Positions 1 to 8,778 are shown, counted from the first letter of the stretch. The stretch is 64,000 bases of DNA from Pseudomonas sp. AN-1 (GCF_034057115.1 NZ_CP139195.1:1116001-1180000); one strand, 5' to 3'. Made by a program: numbers and translations. Notes: generated by a model from the sequence alone, not told the origin.

Positions 1-160
1 GCATTTCGACTTCCTCCGCATCAACCCGCTTGAACGAATACCTGTCGGCCAGCGTGTCGATGACCGACACGAAGAACGGGAAGGAGTCGGCCAGCGTGCC
101 ATCGAAGTCGAAGATGGCGAGCTCGTACCGTGGAGCCGGGCCTGTTTGCGGTCTTTTCAC
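1..160 (-). CDS. HAD-superfamily hydrolase, N-terminal part only (gene runs off the left edge)
   Basis: About 53 codons of the amino end of a HAD phosphatase are present; the rest lies outside the window. The visible protein contains YELAIFDFDGTLADS, which is HAD motif I with the nucleophile and acid/base aspartates (DxDGT), followed by a cap-like stretch beginning SFPFFVSVIDTLADRYSF. This resembles the phosphoglycolate phosphatase/Gph-like branch. The start is taken as the GTG at 160, about 15 codons before the motif; a GGAG lies 12 nt upstream, rather far, so another start is possible. The substrate cannot be judged from this fragment. Confidence 0.72.
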   Translation of the reverse strand, partial: MKRPQTGPAPRYELAIFDFDGTLADSFPFFVSVIDTLADRYSFKRVDAEEVEM

Positions 161-302
161 GATTGTCTGTTGCTCCGGAGTTGCTATGCGTGATCGGCGC
201 CGCGACCGGCTGCGCCGACCTGCAGCGCAGCCGGCCATGTTCAGATAGGTGCAGGACCACCGCGCTGGAAGGTCATCGCAGCGCTATCGGCAAGGTGCGC
301 GG

Positions 303-1346
303 TCAACTGGCGTGCGGCTGGGCGCAGCCCATCACGGAAGCCACGGCTTTTTCCAGGAAGGCCAGGCTGCGGGCGTCGAGCCAGCTTCCCTCGGCGAGGC
401 TGGGCTCCTGCTGCATGGCCTGGCGGATCTTCCCGTGGGTGTCCGGATCGCTGCCGGCGTAGCCCTGCAGCATGGCCAGCCAGCGTCCGGCCAGGCGCTG
501 CCCGCGCTCGCCATCCGGCTCGGCGCCGGCGTCGATGGCGCTGCGCAGGTCGATCAGCAATTGCGGCCAACCCTTCATCTCCCGGACATAGTGCTGCCGC
601 ATGAAGGCGAACTCCTTCGCCGAGAGATAGCGGGCGAACACCGCCAGCTTGCTCTCGGCAAAGGCCTCCAGCAGGAATGCCACCACGCTCGGGGCGACGC
701 CCAACTGCTCCTGGAATAGCGGCTCGCTGGCGTGCATGGCGTCCAGTCTGGCCAGCCAGTCGGGGTTGGCATCGGTGTCGCGCTCGAGGGTCCGCATCCA
801 GCGGCGGGCGAATTCCTGCGCGGCTTCGCTGGCCGGCGACTCTCCCGCCGCGTGGAGGAGGTTGGCCTCGCGGGCCAGTTCGGCCCATTCCGCCCGCAAG
901 GTGTCGTCTGCCCGGTAGAACGGCAGGTTGGCGAGTTCGTCTTGGGTGAAGTACTGCTCGTACATGGACATCAGCTCCAGTGTTTTCAGCCAGTCGTCCA
1001 GCTCCGGCTCCTCCCCCTCCATGAGCCGGGCCTTGAGCTGGCTCAGCCGGTAGCGCAGCTGGATCTGCTGCGCGAGCAGCCGGTCGATGGCCATGATCTG
1101 CTGGTCGATGAGGGGGGCGAGCGCGAGGTCCGGACGGTCGAGAGCCGCGCCGATGTCTGCCAGCGTCATGCCGAGCCCGCGCAACGCCTGGATCCGGTGC
1201 AGGCGGGCGATGTCCTCGCGGTTGTAGAGGCGGTAGCCGGCTTCGGTGCGGGCCGAAGGACGGAGCAGTCCGATGTCGTCATAGTGATGGAGGGTACGGA
1301 CGGTCAACCCCGTGCGCTTGGCCAGTTCACCTACTCGCAGCAACAT
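303..1346 (-). CDS. MerR-family transcriptional regulator with TipAS-like effector domain
   Basis: A 347-residue regulator. Residues 1-70 form a MerR winged helix (VGELAKRTGLTVRTLHHYDD, then GYRLYNREDIARL), followed by a long dimerisation helix (about 75-115). The rest is helical and contains a YEQYFTQDELANLPFY-type segment typical of the TipAS antibiotic-recognition domain seen in TipAL, Mta and SkgA. Such proteins bind small hydrophobic or peptide ligands and activate promoters with over-long spacers. The start at 1346 is preferred over an upstream in-frame ATG because AGGAG sits 7 nt before it and the HTH begins immediately. No transporter is adjacent, so the target is unknown; autoregulation is usual in this family. 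Confidence 0.85.
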   Translation of the reverse strand: MLLRVGELAKRTGLTVRTLHHYDDIGLLRPSARTEAGYRLYNREDIARLHRIQALRGLGMTLADIGAALDRPDLALAPLIDQQIMAIDRLLAQQIQLRYRLSQLKARLMEGEEPELDDWLKTLELMSMYEQYFTQDELANLPFYRADDTLRAEWAELAREANLLHAAGESPASEAAQEFARRWMRTLERDTDANPDWLARLDAMHASEPLFQEQLGVAPSVVAFLLEAFAESKLAVFARYLSAKEFAFMRQHYVREMKGWPQLLIDLRSAIDAGAEPDGERGQRLAGRWLAMLQGYAGSDPDTHGKIRQAMQQEPSLAEGSWLDARSLAFLEKAVASVMGCAQPHAS

Positions 1347-1496
1347 CTTCCAACTCCTGTTTCCTAGGGCGCGGTCCATGCTGAGGCCTCACGTTGCGTG
1401 AGGGTCAAGCCCCTGATGGCACCAGCAGGGGCAAGTCTGCCCAGAATCGGGGGACCGACCGCAGCCGCTCCTCGGCGGCCCGGCGGGCGATGCCCG

Positions 1497-2054
1497 TCAG
1501 TCCTGCCGGGTGACTTCAAGCCTGCGGATGTCGAAGCCCTGATGCGACAGCCGGGTCAGCAGGTTCCGGTAGTCATCGGCGGCGATAACGGGTGTCCTGG
1601 CCAGTATCCACAGATATTCCTTTTCCGGCTCGCTCACGGCAACCAGCTGGTAGTGCTCATCGAGGTCGATGATCCAGTAGTCGCCCCAGACGAATGGCAG
1701 GAACGAGAGCCACGCTGGTGCGAAGCGAACCTCCAGTTTGGGTGACGTGGCCGGACCTGCCTGCCTTGCCGTGCCGAGCGCTGACTGGATCTCCCCGTTT
1801 TCCAGCCGGCAACGGTTGATGACCTGCACCGTGCCATCTCGTTGGAGGCTGTATTCCGCCCTGGTCCAGCCCGCGCATTTTTTCTGGAACCAGTTGGGAT
1901 ACTTCGCAATTTCATACCAAGTGCCCATGTAGCGAGGCACATCGAGTACGGGAATCGTGTGCAAGGGCTGCCGGTTGCCTGCCGGTGCGGAATCGCCGGC
2001 CAAGGCGGTCAGGGAGCACAGGCTGGAAAGCAGGAAAAATGAAATATTTTTCAA
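1497..2054 (-). CDS. blc: Blc-like bacterial lipocalin
   Basis: A 185-residue lipocalin. The structurally conserved motif is clear: YMGTWYEIAKYPNWFQKKC carries the lipocalin GxW. A typical Blc C-terminal half follows (WGDYWIIDLDEHYQLVAVSEP, then LWILARTP). The start is a TTG at 2054 with AAAAGG 6 nt upstream; no ATG is available in frame nearby. Residues 1-20 are a signal peptide ending ALA-G. There is a Cys in the hydrophobic stretch but no proper lipobox, so this looks like a soluble periplasmic form and not the outer-membrane lipoprotein of E. coli. Blc proteins bind lysophospholipids or fatty acids in membrane maintenance. Monocistronic as far as visible. Confidence 0.88.
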   Translation of the reverse strand: MKNISFFLLSSLCSLTALAGDSAPAGNRQPLHTIPVLDVPRYMGTWYEIAKYPNWFQKKCAGWTRAEYSLQRDGTVQVINRCRLENGEIQSALGTARQAGPATSPKLEVRFAPAWLSFLPFVWGDYWIIDLDEHYQLVAVSEPEKEYLWILARTPVIAADDYRNLLTRLSHQGFDIRRLEVTRQD

Positions 2055-2227
2055 GGTCGGCCTTTTCAGGATGTGGGCTGCGGTCGCGTTGCTCGATGAT
2101 ACTCGGATTATCGAGCGGCAGATGCTCGGACTGACTGACCACCATGTCACCCATACAGGACCGGGGGCTGGGAAATCTCCATGCTGATATGCGTGGTGGC
2201 ACCGGGATTTCCAGGTGCGCTCAGGCC

Positions 2228-2296
2228 TCAGCGGGCGCCGTAGGCCTGGTCGAACACGCCAGCATCGTTGAAGTAGGTCAGGCCTGACGGCCAGTC
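2228..2296 (-). pseudogene. possible decayed 3' end of an unidentified gene (22 codons)
   Basis: On the minus strand a stop (TAA) is followed directly by 22 open codons reading DWPSGLTYFNDAGVFDQAYGAR and then TGA. Composition and codon use look coding (GC-rich third positions) although the flanks are AT-rich or non-coding. I do not recognise the parent family. It lies between the lipocalin and the lsfA promoter, so it may be the leftover tail of a gene lost from the sulfur-scavenging locus. Chance coding-like sequence remains possible. Confidence 0.3.
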
Positions 2297-2306
2297 TTAT
2301 ATCTCC

Positions 2307-2340
2307 AAAAAGAATTACAAAATAGAAATTTATTCTTTTT
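2307..2340 (+). promoter_or_regulatory. AT-rich lsfA promoter region with perfect 9-bp inverted repeat
   Basis: In otherwise GC-rich DNA, positions 2298-2342 are strongly AT-rich. AAAAAGAAT (2307-2315) and ATTCTTTTT (2332-2340) form a perfect inverted repeat separated by 16 bp, ending 65 bp before the lsfA start. lsfA homologues in Pseudomonas are induced by sulfate starvation under the LysR-type activator CysB, which binds AT-rich sites, so this is a candidate CysB-type or other dyadic operator. Which factor binds is inference. Confidence 0.45.
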
Positions 2341-2405
2341 AATCCTGAAAGATCCTGCGCATAGTAGCTCCCACCCAAGGACATCCCCTTCTGAGGAGCA
2401 GAACC

Positions 2406-3044
2406 ATGAGCATCCGTCTCGGCGACATCGCCCCCGATTTCGAACAGGACTCCAGCACCGGCCGCATCCGTTTCCACGAGTGGCTGGGCGACAGCTGGGG
2501 CATCCTGTTCTCCCACCCGGCCGACTTCACCCCGGTGTGCACCACCGAACTGGGCTTCACCGCCAAGCTCAAGGACGAGTTCGCCCAGCGTGGCGTCAAG
2601 GCCATCGCCCTGTCGGTCGACCCGGTGGACTCGCACCTGAAGTGGATCGAAGACATCGAGGAGACCCAGGACACCCAGGTCAACTTCCCGATCCTCGCCG
2701 ACGCCGACCGCAAGGTCTCCGACCTCTACGACCTGATCCACCCGAACGCCAACGACACCCTGACCGTGCGCTCGCTGTTCATCATCGACCCGGCCAAGAA
2801 GGTACGCCTGATCATCACCTACCCGGCCAGTACCGGGCGCAACTTCCACGAGATCCTGCGGGTGATCGACTCGCTGCAGCTGACCGACAGCCACAAGGTC
2901 GCCACCCCGGCCAACTGGCAGGACGGCGACGAGGTGGTGATCGTGCCCTCGCTCAAGGACGAAGCGGAAATCCAGCAGCGCTTCCCGAAAGGCTACCGCG
3001 CGGTGAAGCCCTACCTGCGCCTGACCCCGCAGCCGAACCGCTGA
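2406..3044 (+). CDS. lsfA: 1-Cys peroxiredoxin LsfA (Prx6 type)
   Basis: A 212-residue thiol peroxidase of the Prx6/1-Cys group. The peroxidatic site is PADFTPVCTTELG (Cys at about residue 47), and the C-terminal arm (GYRAVKPYLRLTPQP) is that of 1-Cys members. It reduces H2O2 and organic peroxides in the cytosol, using ascorbate or thiols. In Pseudomonas putida and P. aeruginosa the gene sits next to ssu genes and is induced when sulfate is scarce, presumably because FMNH2-dependent desulfonation leaks peroxide. Start ATG at 2406 is preceded by GAGGAGCAGAACC. A rho-independent terminator follows at 3089, so it is transcribed at least partly apart from ssuE. Confidence 0.95.
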   Translation: MSIRLGDIAPDFEQDSSTGRIRFHEWLGDSWGILFSHPADFTPVCTTELGFTAKLKDEFAQRGVKAIALSVDPVDSHLKWIEDIEETQDTQVNFPILADADRKVSDLYDLIHPNANDTLTVRSLFIIDPAKKVRLIITYPASTGRNFHEILRVIDSLQLTDSHKVATPANWQDGDEVVIVPSLKDEAEIQQRFPKGYRAVKPYLRLTPQPNR

Positions 3045-3088
3045 GTTTCGACACCAAGGTTTCAACCCTCAAGCCACGCATGGGGTTC

Positions 3089-3120
3089 GGGGCCTGCCAG
3101 GCAGAACAGGCCCCTTTTTT
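3089..3120 (+). terminator. rho-independent terminator after lsfA
   Basis: GGGGCCTG (3089-3096) pairs perfectly with CAGGCCCC (3107-3114) around a 10-nt loop and is followed by six Ts (3115-3120). It lies 45 bp after the lsfA stop and 24 bp before ssuE, so it either ends lsfA transcription or acts as an attenuator before the ssu genes. Confidence 0.85.
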
Positions 3121-3143
3121 ATTCACACGAGAAGGAAACAGCG

Positions 3144-3731
3144 ATGCTGGTCGTATCCCTTTCCGGCAGTCCCTCGCAGCAGTCGCGCTCCGCCGGCCTG
3201 CTGGAGTGGTCGCGCCGCTGGCTGAGCGCGCGCGGCGTGGAAGTGGTCAGCTTCGGCGTGCGCGACTTCGCCGCCGAGGACCTGCTCTACGGGCGCTTCG
3301 ACAGCCCGCAGGTCATCGAACTGGCCGAGCGCGTGCGCGTCGCCGACGGCCTGCTGGTCGCCACGCCGGTGTACAAGGCCGCCTATTCCGGCGCGCTGAA
3401 GACTCTGCTCGACCTGCTGCCCGAGCGCGCCCTGGCCCACCAGGTGGTGCTGCCGTTGGCCACCGCCGGCAGCCCGGCGCACCTGCTGGCGCTGGACTAC
3501 GCGCTCAAGCCCGTGCTGGCCGCACTGAAGGCCGAAGAAGTGCTGCAGGGCGTGTTCGCCGACGATCGCCAGACTCGCTACGAAGAGGGCCGCGTGGTCC
3601 TCAGCGGGGAACTGGAACAGCGTCTGGAGGCGGCACTGGAGCAGTTCTATCAGGCACTGGTACGCCGCCCGCGCCATCTGCAGCCGGGGCAGCTCGAACA
3701 GCAGCTGCTCGGCGCCCGCTGGGGCGTCTGA
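3144..3731 (+). CDS. ssuE: NAD(P)H-dependent FMN reductase SsuE
   Basis: A 195-residue flavodoxin-fold reductase that supplies FMNH2 to the alkanesulfonate monooxygenase SsuD. The N-terminal phosphate-binding loop reads [12 protein letters not shown], and the [21 protein letters not shown] segment is the flavin-contacting motif typical of SsuE/MsuE. Length fits the family. The start at 3144 follows AAGGAAACAGCG. The ssuA gene starts 149 bp downstream, leaving an unusually long intra-operon gap without an obvious ORF. Cytosolic. Confidence 0.94.
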   Translation: MLVVSLSGSPSQQSRSAGLLEWSRRWLSARGVEVVSFGVRDFAAEDLLYGRFDSPQVIELAERVRVADGLLVATPVYKAAYSGALKTLLDLLPERALAHQVVLPLATAGSPAHLLALDYALKPVLAALKAEEVLQGVFADDRQTRYEEGRVVLSGELEQRLEAALEQFYQALVRRPRHLQPGQLEQQLLGARWGV

Positions 3732-3880
3732 ACCACGACTCCCCTCCGGGCGAGCGCTCCCGCGCAGCCCATGCTTTTTTGCCCTCCCCCACACGGGGCG
3801 AGGCACTTGAAAGTCCTCACTCGTCCGCCAACGGACCAGCAGGCATCCACCACCACCGACTTGCATACAAGGAGAGCGCC

Positions 3881-4846
3881 ATGCGCACCCCCTACCTGCG
3901 TCGCGGACTGGTCGCCCTGCTGGCTGCAGCGATCTCCTCCGCCGCCCTCGCCGCCGATGATGCCGACAACACCCTGCGCATCGGCTACCAGAAATACGGC
4001 ACCCTGGTGCTGCTCAAGGCCAAGGGCAGCCTGGAACAGCGCCTCGCCGCCCAGGGCGTGAAGGTGCAGTGGACCGAGTTCCCCGGTGGCCCGCAGCTGC
4101 TGGAAGGCCTCAACGTCGGCTCGATCGACTTCGGCGTGACCGGCGAGACCCCGCCGGTGTTCGCCCAGGCCGCCGGCGCCGACCTGCGCTACGTGGCCTA
4201 CGAGCCGCCGGCGCCGACCGGCGAGGCGATCCTGGTGCCCAAGGATTCGCCGATCAGGAACGTGGCCGAGCTGAAGGGCAAGAAGGTCGCCCTCAACAAG
4301 GGTTCCAACGTGCACTACCTGCTGGTGCGAGCGCTGGAGGACACCGGCCTGTCGATCACCGACATCACCCCGGTGTACCTGCCGCCGGCCGACGCCCGCG
4401 CCGCCTTCGAGCGCGGCAGCGTCGATGCCTGGGTGATCTGGGACCCGTTCCAGGCTGCCGCCGAGCAGCAACTGGCGGCGCGCACCCTGCGCGACGGCAG
4501 CGGGCTGGTCGACAACCACCAGTTCTACCTGGCCAGCGGCAGCTACGCCCAGCAGCACCCGCAGGTGGTCGGCGCGCTGATCGAGGAGATCCGCGCCATC
4601 GGCGAGGAAGCCAAGGCCGATCCGGCCAGGGTCACCGCGCAGGTCGCCCCGCTGATCGGCCTGCCGGCCGACATCACCCACAAGGCCGTCGCCCGCCAGG
4701 GCTACGGCGCCCAGCCGCTGACTCCGGCAGTGGTGGAAGCCCAGCAGAAGATCGCCGACACCTTCGCCGACCTCAAGCTGATTCCCAGGCGCCTGAGCAT
4801 CAAGGACGTGGTCTGGACGCCGCCGCCCAAGGTCGCCCAACAGTAA
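3881..4846 (+). CDS. ssuA: aliphatic sulfonate ABC transporter, substrate-binding protein SsuA
   Basis: A 321-residue periplasmic binding protein. Residues 1-24 form a signal peptide (basic MRTPYLRRG, hydrophobic core, cleavage after ALA). The mature protein begins with the family signature [20 protein letters not shown] and contains [19 protein letters not shown] and [12 protein letters not shown], typical of NrtA/SsuA/TauA proteins. It captures alkanesulfonates and hands them to SsuBC. The start is the ATG at 3881 with AAGGAGAGCGCC upstream, not any of the earlier in-frame codons that read through ssuE. Confidence 0.94.
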   Translation: MRTPYLRRGLVALLAAAISSAALAADDADNTLRIGYQKYGTLVLLKAKGSLEQRLAAQGVKVQWTEFPGGPQLLEGLNVGSIDFGVTGETPPVFAQAAGADLRYVAYEPPAPTGEAILVPKDSPIRNVAELKGKKVALNKGSNVHYLLVRALEDTGLSITDITPVYLPPADARAAFERGSVDAWVIWDPFQAAAEQQLAARTLRDGSGLVDNHQFYLASGSYAQQHPQVVGALIEEIRAIGEEAKADPARVTAQVAPLIGLPADITHKAVARQGYGAQPLTPAVVEAQQKIADTFADLKLIPRRLSIKDVVWTPPPKVAQQ

Positions 4847-4950
4847 ATCCGCTCGCGGGCGCCCTTCGGGGCGGCCCGCTCCCCTTTCCGAATCATCGCG
4901 CGCATGAGCTACGCCCCACCGCCGGCGCGCCCACTACCCGGAACATAGCG

Positions 4951-6099
4951 ATGAGTCTGAACATCTTCTGGTTTCTCCCCACCCACGGCGACGGCCACTA
5001 CCTAGGCACCGCCGAGGGCGCCCGCGCCGTCGACCACGGCTACCTGACCCTGGTGGCGCAGGCCGCCGACCGCCTCGGCTACGGCGGCGTGCTGATCCCC
5101 ACCGGACGCTCCTGCGAGGACTCCTGGCTGGTCGCCGCCTCGCTGATCCCGGCCACCCAGCGCCTGAAGTTCCTGGTCGCCCTGCGTCCGGGGATCATCT
5201 CGCCGACCGTGGCCGCGCGCCAGGCGGCGACTCTCGACCGGCTGTCCAACGGCCGTGCGCTGTTCAACCTGGTCACCGGCGGCGATCCGGACGAGCTGGC
5301 CGGCGACGGCCTGCACCTGTCGCATGCCGAGCGCTACGAGGCGGCCGACGAATTCACCCGCGTGTGGAAACGCGTGCTGTCCGGCGAGACCGTCGACCTC
5401 GACGGCAAGCACATCCAGGTCAAGGGCGCCAAACTGCTCTACCCGCCGATCCAGCAGCCGCACCCGCCGCTGTACTTCGGCGGCTCCTCGGAGGCCGCCC
5501 ACGAACTGGCCGCCGAGCAGGTCGACCTGTACCTGACCTGGGGCGAGCCGCCGCAGGCTGTGGCCGAGAAGATCGCCGACGTGCGCGCCCGCGCCGCCAG
5601 GCACGGGCGCACCGTGAAGTTCGGTATCCGCCTGCACGTGATCGTGCGCGAGACCAACGAGGAAGCCTGGGCCGCCGCCGAGCGCCTGATCAGCCACCTG
5701 GACGACGACACCATTACCAGGGCGCAGGCCTCGCTGGCGCGCTTCGACTCGGTCGGCCAGCAGCGCATGGCCGCCCTGCACGGCGGCCGCAAGGACAACC
5801 TGGAAGTGGCACCCAACCTGTGGGCCGGGGTCGGCCTGGTGCGCGGCGGCGCCGGCACCGCGCTGGTCGGCGACGGCTCGACCGTGGCGGCGCGAGTCAA
5901 GGAATACGCCGACCTCGGCATCGACACCTTCGTGTTCTCCGGCTATCCGCATCTGGAGGAGTCCTACCGGGTCGCCGAGCTGCTGTTCCCGCACCTCGAC
6001 CTCGCCCAGCCGCAGCGTCCCGAGAGCCGCGGCTACGTCAGCCCGTTCGGCGAGATGATCTCCAGCGACATCCTGCCCAAGGCAGCAGCGCAGAGCTGA
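4951..6099 (+). CDS. ssuD: FMNH2-dependent alkanesulfonate monooxygenase SsuD
   Basis: A 382-residue TIM-barrel flavin monooxygenase of the bacterial luciferase superfamily. It oxidises C1 of alkanesulfonates with FMNH2 and O2, giving aldehyde and sulfite. Visible family landmarks are [19 protein letters not shown] at the N-terminus, [43 protein letters not shown] and [18 protein letters not shown]. Length equals that of characterised SsuD enzymes. It starts 104 bp after ssuA and is separated from ssuC by a palindromic repeat (6130-6188). Confidence 0.96.
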   Translation: MSLNIFWFLPTHGDGHYLGTAEGARAVDHGYLTLVAQAADRLGYGGVLIPTGRSCEDSWLVAASLIPATQRLKFLVALRPGIISPTVAARQAATLDRLSNGRALFNLVTGGDPDELAGDGLHLSHAERYEAADEFTRVWKRVLSGETVDLDGKHIQVKGAKLLYPPIQQPHPPLYFGGSSEAAHELAAEQVDLYLTWGEPPQAVAEKIADVRARAARHGRTVKFGIRLHVIVRETNEEAWAAAERLISHLDDDTITRAQASLARFDSVGQQRMAALHGGRKDNLEVAPNLWAGVGLVRGGAGTALVGDGSTVAARVKEYADLGIDTFVFSGYPHLEESYRVAELLFPHLDLAQPQRPESRGYVSPFGEMISSDILPKAAAQS

Positions 6100-6129
6100 G
6101 GCCGCGAACCCCGCTCGCCGGAGCACGTT

Positions 6130-6188
6130 GTAGGGGCGAATTCATTCGCCCACCACGGCCTGCTCCAGGCGAATGAATTCGCCCCTAC
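6130..6188. repeat. palindromic intergenic repeat, copy 1 (21-bp arms, between ssuD and ssuC)
   Basis: Two 21-bp arms, 6130-6150 (begins GTAGGGGCGAATTC) and 6168-6188 (ends GAATTCGCCCCTAC), are perfect reverse complements around a 17-nt loop. The same element recurs at 28046-28102 and 59013-59069 with different loops. In transcript it would form a very stable stem-loop inside the ssu operon, between the enzyme gene and the permease gene. It behaves like a REP/MITE-like dispersed element; no RAYT transposase gene is present in this window. Confidence 0.9.
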
Positions 6189-6201
6189 ACGAGTTGGCAT
6201 C

Positions 6202-6993
6202 ATGAGTACGCGCAATACCGAGAAACTCCTCCTGCGTCTGGCGCCCTGGGCGCTGCCGGTCCTGCTGCTCGGCGTCTGGCAGCTGGCCGCCAGCAGCGGC
6301 TGGCTGTCCAGCCGCATCCTGCCGGCGCCCAGCGCCGTGGCCGTCGCCGGCTGGGCGCTGCTGAGCAGCGGCGAGCTGTGGCAGCACCTGGCGATCAGCG
6401 GCTGGCGCGCCGGCATCGGCTTCGTCATCGGCGGCAGCCTGGGCCTGGCGCTCGGCTTCGTCACCGGCCTGTCGAAATGGGGCGAACGCCTGCTCGACAG
6501 CTCGGTGCAGATGATCCGCAACGTGCCGCACCTGGCGCTGATCCCGCTGGTGATCCTGTGGTTCGGCATCGACGAGAGCGCGAAGATCTTCCTGGTCGCC
6601 CTCGGCACCCTGTTCCCCATCTACCTCAACACCTACCACGGCATCCGCAGCGTCGACGCCGGGCTGGTGGAGATGGCGCGCAGCTACGGCCTGGCAGGCT
6701 TCGCCCTGTTCCGCCAGGTGATCCTGCCCGGCGCCCTGCCGTCGATCCTGGTCGGCGTGCGCTTCGCCCTCGGCTTCATGTGGCTGACCCTGATCGTGGC
6801 GGAAACCATCTCGGCCAACGCCGGCATCGGCTACCTGGCGATGAACGCCCGCGAGTTCCTGCAGACCGATGTGGTGGTGCTGGCGATCCTGCTCTACGCG
6901 GTGCTCGGCAAGCTGGCCGATGTCGCCGCCCGCGGCCTCGAACGCGCCTGGCTGCGCTGGCACCCGGCCTACCAGCAAGGAGGTGCCCGATGA
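6202..6993 (+). CDS. ssuC: aliphatic sulfonate ABC transporter permease SsuC
   Basis: A 263-residue inner-membrane permease with about six transmembrane segments. The first hydrophobic segment is near residues 15-35. The EAA-type cytoplasmic loop is seen at [31 protein letters not shown] (about 155-185), which contacts the SsuB ATPase. Start ATG at 6202 lies only 13 bp after the palindromic repeat and has no strong Shine-Dalgarno, so translation could be limiting. The stop overlaps the ssuB start (ATGA), so the two are coupled. Confidence 0.94.
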   Translation: MSTRNTEKLLLRLAPWALPVLLLGVWQLAASSGWLSSRILPAPSAVAVAGWALLSSGELWQHLAISGWRAGIGFVIGGSLGLALGFVTGLSKWGERLLDSSVQMIRNVPHLALIPLVILWFGIDESAKIFLVALGTLFPIYLNTYHGIRSVDAGLVEMARSYGLAGFALFRQVILPGALPSILVGVRFALGFMWLTLIVAETISANAGIGYLAMNAREFLQTDVVVLAILLYAVLGKLADVAARGLERAWLRWHPAYQQGGAR

Positions 6994-7787
6994 GCACCCA
7001 GGATCTGAAGCGCGGCCTCCCGCTGCACCTGCACGGCGTGACCAAGGCCTTCGGCGAGCGCACGGTGCTGCACGGCATCGACCTGCACATCCCCGCCGGC
7101 CAGTTCGTCGCCGTGGTCGGCCGCAGCGGCTGCGGCAAGAGCACCCTGCTGCGCCTGCTGGCCGGCCTGGACCATGCCACTTCCGGAGAACTGCAGGCCG
7201 GCAACGCGCCGCTGGCCGCGGCCCGCGAGGACATCCGCCTGATGTTCCAGGACTCGCGCCTGCTGCCGTGGAAGCGGGTGATCGACAACGTCGGCCTCGG
7301 CCTGTCCGGCGACTGGAAAAGCCAGGCACTGGAAGCGCTGGCAGCGGTCGGCCTTGGCGAGCGCGCCCACGACTGGCCGGCGGCGCTGTCCGGCGGGCAG
7401 AAGCAGCGCGTGGCGCTGGCCCGCGCGCTGATCCACCGCCCGCGCCTGCTGCTGCTCGACGAGCCGCTCGGCGCGCTGGACGCACTGACCCGCATCGAGA
7501 TGCAGCAGTTGATCGAGCGCCTGTGGCAGCAGCACGGCTTCACCGTGCTGCTGGTCACCCACGACGTCAACGAGGCGGTGGCGGTGGCCGACCGGGTGAT
7601 CCTGATCGAGGACGGCCGCATCGGCCTCGACCTGCCGATCCCCCTGGCCCGTCCGCGCCCGCGCGCCTCGGCGGCGCTGGCCGCGCTGGAAGCCCAGGTG
7701 CTCGAGCGCGTGCTGGCCCTGCCACCCCAGGAAGAAACGGCCGAACCCGTATCGCCATTGCCCACGCAGCTGCGCTGGGCCCTGTGA
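6990..7787 (+). CDS. ssuB: aliphatic sulfonate ABC transporter ATP-binding protein SsuB
   Basis: A 265-residue ABC ATPase. Walker A is GRSGCGKST (about residues 47-55), the Q-loop is [13 protein letters not shown], the signature is LSGGQKQR, Walker B is [12 protein letters not shown], and the switch histidine is in [11 protein letters not shown]. The LLPWKRV segment after the Q-loop is typical of the nitrate/sulfonate/taurine importer branch. It powers uptake by SsuAC. Start at 6990 overlaps the ssuC stop by 4 nt, with AAGGAGG placed just upstream inside ssuC. Confidence 0.95.
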   Translation: MSTQDLKRGLPLHLHGVTKAFGERTVLHGIDLHIPAGQFVAVVGRSGCGKSTLLRLLAGLDHATSGELQAGNAPLAAAREDIRLMFQDSRLLPWKRVIDNVGLGLSGDWKSQALEALAAVGLGERAHDWPAALSGGQKQRVALARALIHRPRLLLLDEPLGALDALTRIEMQQLIERLWQQHGFTVLLVTHDVNEAVAVADRVILIEDGRIGLDLPIPLARPRPRASAALAALEAQVLERVLALPPQEETAEPVSPLPTQLRWAL

Positions 7788-7845
7788 CCAACCATTCCCA
7801 GTCCAAAACCACCAGCCTTACCCATACCCCTGAAGGAGCAAGACC

Positions 7846-8061
7846 ATGACCATCAAAGCCATCAACGTGCGCAACCAGTTCAAGGGCACCATCAAGGAGA
7901 TCGTCCTCGGCGACGTGCTCTCCGAAATCGACGTGCAGACCGCCGCCGGCATCGTCACTTCGGTGATCACCACCCGCTCGGTCAAGGAGCTGGAACTGGC
8001 CGTCGGCAGCGAGGTGATCGCCTTCGTCAAATCCACCGAGGTGTCCATCGCCAAGCTGTGA
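7846..8061 (+). CDS. ssuF: SsuF, Mop/TOBE-domain molybdopterin-binding-like protein
   Basis: A 71-residue single-domain TOBE/Mop protein (VRNQFKGTIKEIVLGDVLSEIDVQTAAGIVTSVITTRSVKELELAVGSEVIAFVKSTEVSI overall pattern, start and end conserved). Small proteins of this fold bind molybdate or tungstate and oligomerise. In Pseudomonas the ssuF gene closes the ssu operon and is needed for growth on some sulfonates or aromatic sulfate esters, although its molecular role is unsettled. It starts 58 bp after ssuB with AAGGAGCAAGACC upstream. A strong terminator follows at 8147. Confidence 0.9.
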   Translation: MTIKAINVRNQFKGTIKEIVLGDVLSEIDVQTAAGIVTSVITTRSVKELELAVGSEVIAFVKSTEVSIAKL

Positions 8062-8146
8062 TCCGCCGAGCGGAACGGGGCGACGCGGGGGGAGCGCCCT
8101 CTCCCGCTCGCATCCGGCCACCTCCGCTGGCGCCCGAGCATAGCGC

Positions 8147-8178
8147 AACGCCCGCTGGAGACAGCGGGCGTTCTCTTT
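8147..8178 (+). terminator. rho-independent terminator closing the ssu operon
   Basis: AACGCCCGCTG (8147-8157) and CAGCGGGCGTT (8162-8172) form an 11-bp perfect stem with a GAGA tetraloop, followed by CTCTTT. It lies 86 bp after the ssuF stop. Confidence 0.85.
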
Positions 8179-8211
8179 CCAGGCAGGCAACCGCCCGGCA
8201 GGCACACCTGG

Positions 8212-8260
8212 CTTAAGTCCCGATTAAGCCCATTCCCGCAGCCCTTCAGCCTGGATTCAG
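8212..8260 (+). promoter_or_regulatory. tandem direct-repeat operator matching BqsR/OmpR-family sites
   Basis: Four half-sites lie on one face of the helix: CTTAAG (8212), ATTAAG (8223), CTTCAG (8244) and ATTCAG (8255), with spacings of 11, 21 and 11 bp. The first pair is exactly TTAAG-N6-TTAAG, the sequence I recall being reported for the Fe(II)-responsive regulator BqsR of P. aeruginosa; the second pair is TTCAG-N6-TTCAG. An 11-bp direct repeat is the classic binding mode of OmpR/PhoB-family response regulators. It ends 47 bp before the DUF2271 gene, a natural place for activation. Which regulator acts is inferred. Confidence 0.6.
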
Positions 8261-8307
8261 CCTGGTTCCGTACTGTAGCCACATCGAATCCGCAGGAGCC
8301 TGCCCCC

Positions 8308-8778
8308 ATGAACAAGAAGCTCATCTCGCTGGCCCTGGCCGGCGCCACCGCCGCACCGCTGCTGGCCCAGGCACAGACCCAGTCCCTGACGCTGGACGTC
8401 ACCCTCAAGGAATACCGCGGCAAGGGCGCCTACCTGGCCATCTACCTGACCGATGCCGACGGCCAGTACCAGAAGACCCTGTGGGTCGCCGGCAAGAAGG
8501 CCAAGTACTACCGCCACCTGCGCGACTGGACCCGTGGTGGCGGCGCGCAGAGCGCCGAGTACGACGGCCTGACCGGCGCCAGCGTCGGCAGTGGCGACAA
8601 CCTGACGGTCGAGGTCGAACTGGAGCAGGCCCTGCTCGATGCCGGCTACGAGATCCGCGTCGACAGCGCGGTCGAGGACAAGCGCGACAACCGCGCCGAG
8701 GTCCGCCTGCCGCTGACCCGCGAGCCGGGCGAAGCCAGCGGCAGCGGCTACGTCGACCGCCTCAGCTACAGTTTCTGA
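8308..8778 (+). CDS. DUF2271 periplasmic protein
   Basis: A 156-residue secreted protein with a signal peptide (MNKKLISLALAGATAAPLLAQA, cut near AQA) and a single DUF2271 domain. Features are TLKEYRGKGAYLAIYLTDADGQYQKTLWVAGKKAKYYRHLRDWTR and the C-terminal LPLTREPGE. DUF2271 proteins are beta-rich, periplasmic, and recurrently encoded beside PepSY membrane proteins and ApbE, as here. A redox, flavin-carrying or metal-binding role has been suggested for the family, not proven. It is first in a three-gene operon with the PepSY reductase (17 bp) and ApbE. Confidence 0.85.
   Translation: MNKKLISLALAGATAAPLLAQAQTQSLTLDVTLKEYRGKGAYLAIYLTDADGQYQKTLWVAGKKAKYYRHLRDWTRGGGAQSAEYDGLTGASVGSGDNLTVEVELEQALLDAGYEIRVDSAVEDKRDNRAEVRLPLTREPGEASGSGYVDRLSYSF

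Noticed and set aside
2480-4846. A 788-codon plus-strand frame running from within lsfA through ssuE into ssuA
   Set aside because: Only its last 321 codons (from 3881) are real; the earlier part is out of frame with lsfA and ssuE and has no ribosome site.
6130-6188. CRISPR-like or att-site interpretation of the 21-bp repeats
   Set aside because: Arms are inverted, copies are tens of kb apart, and there are no regular spacers, cas genes or integrase.
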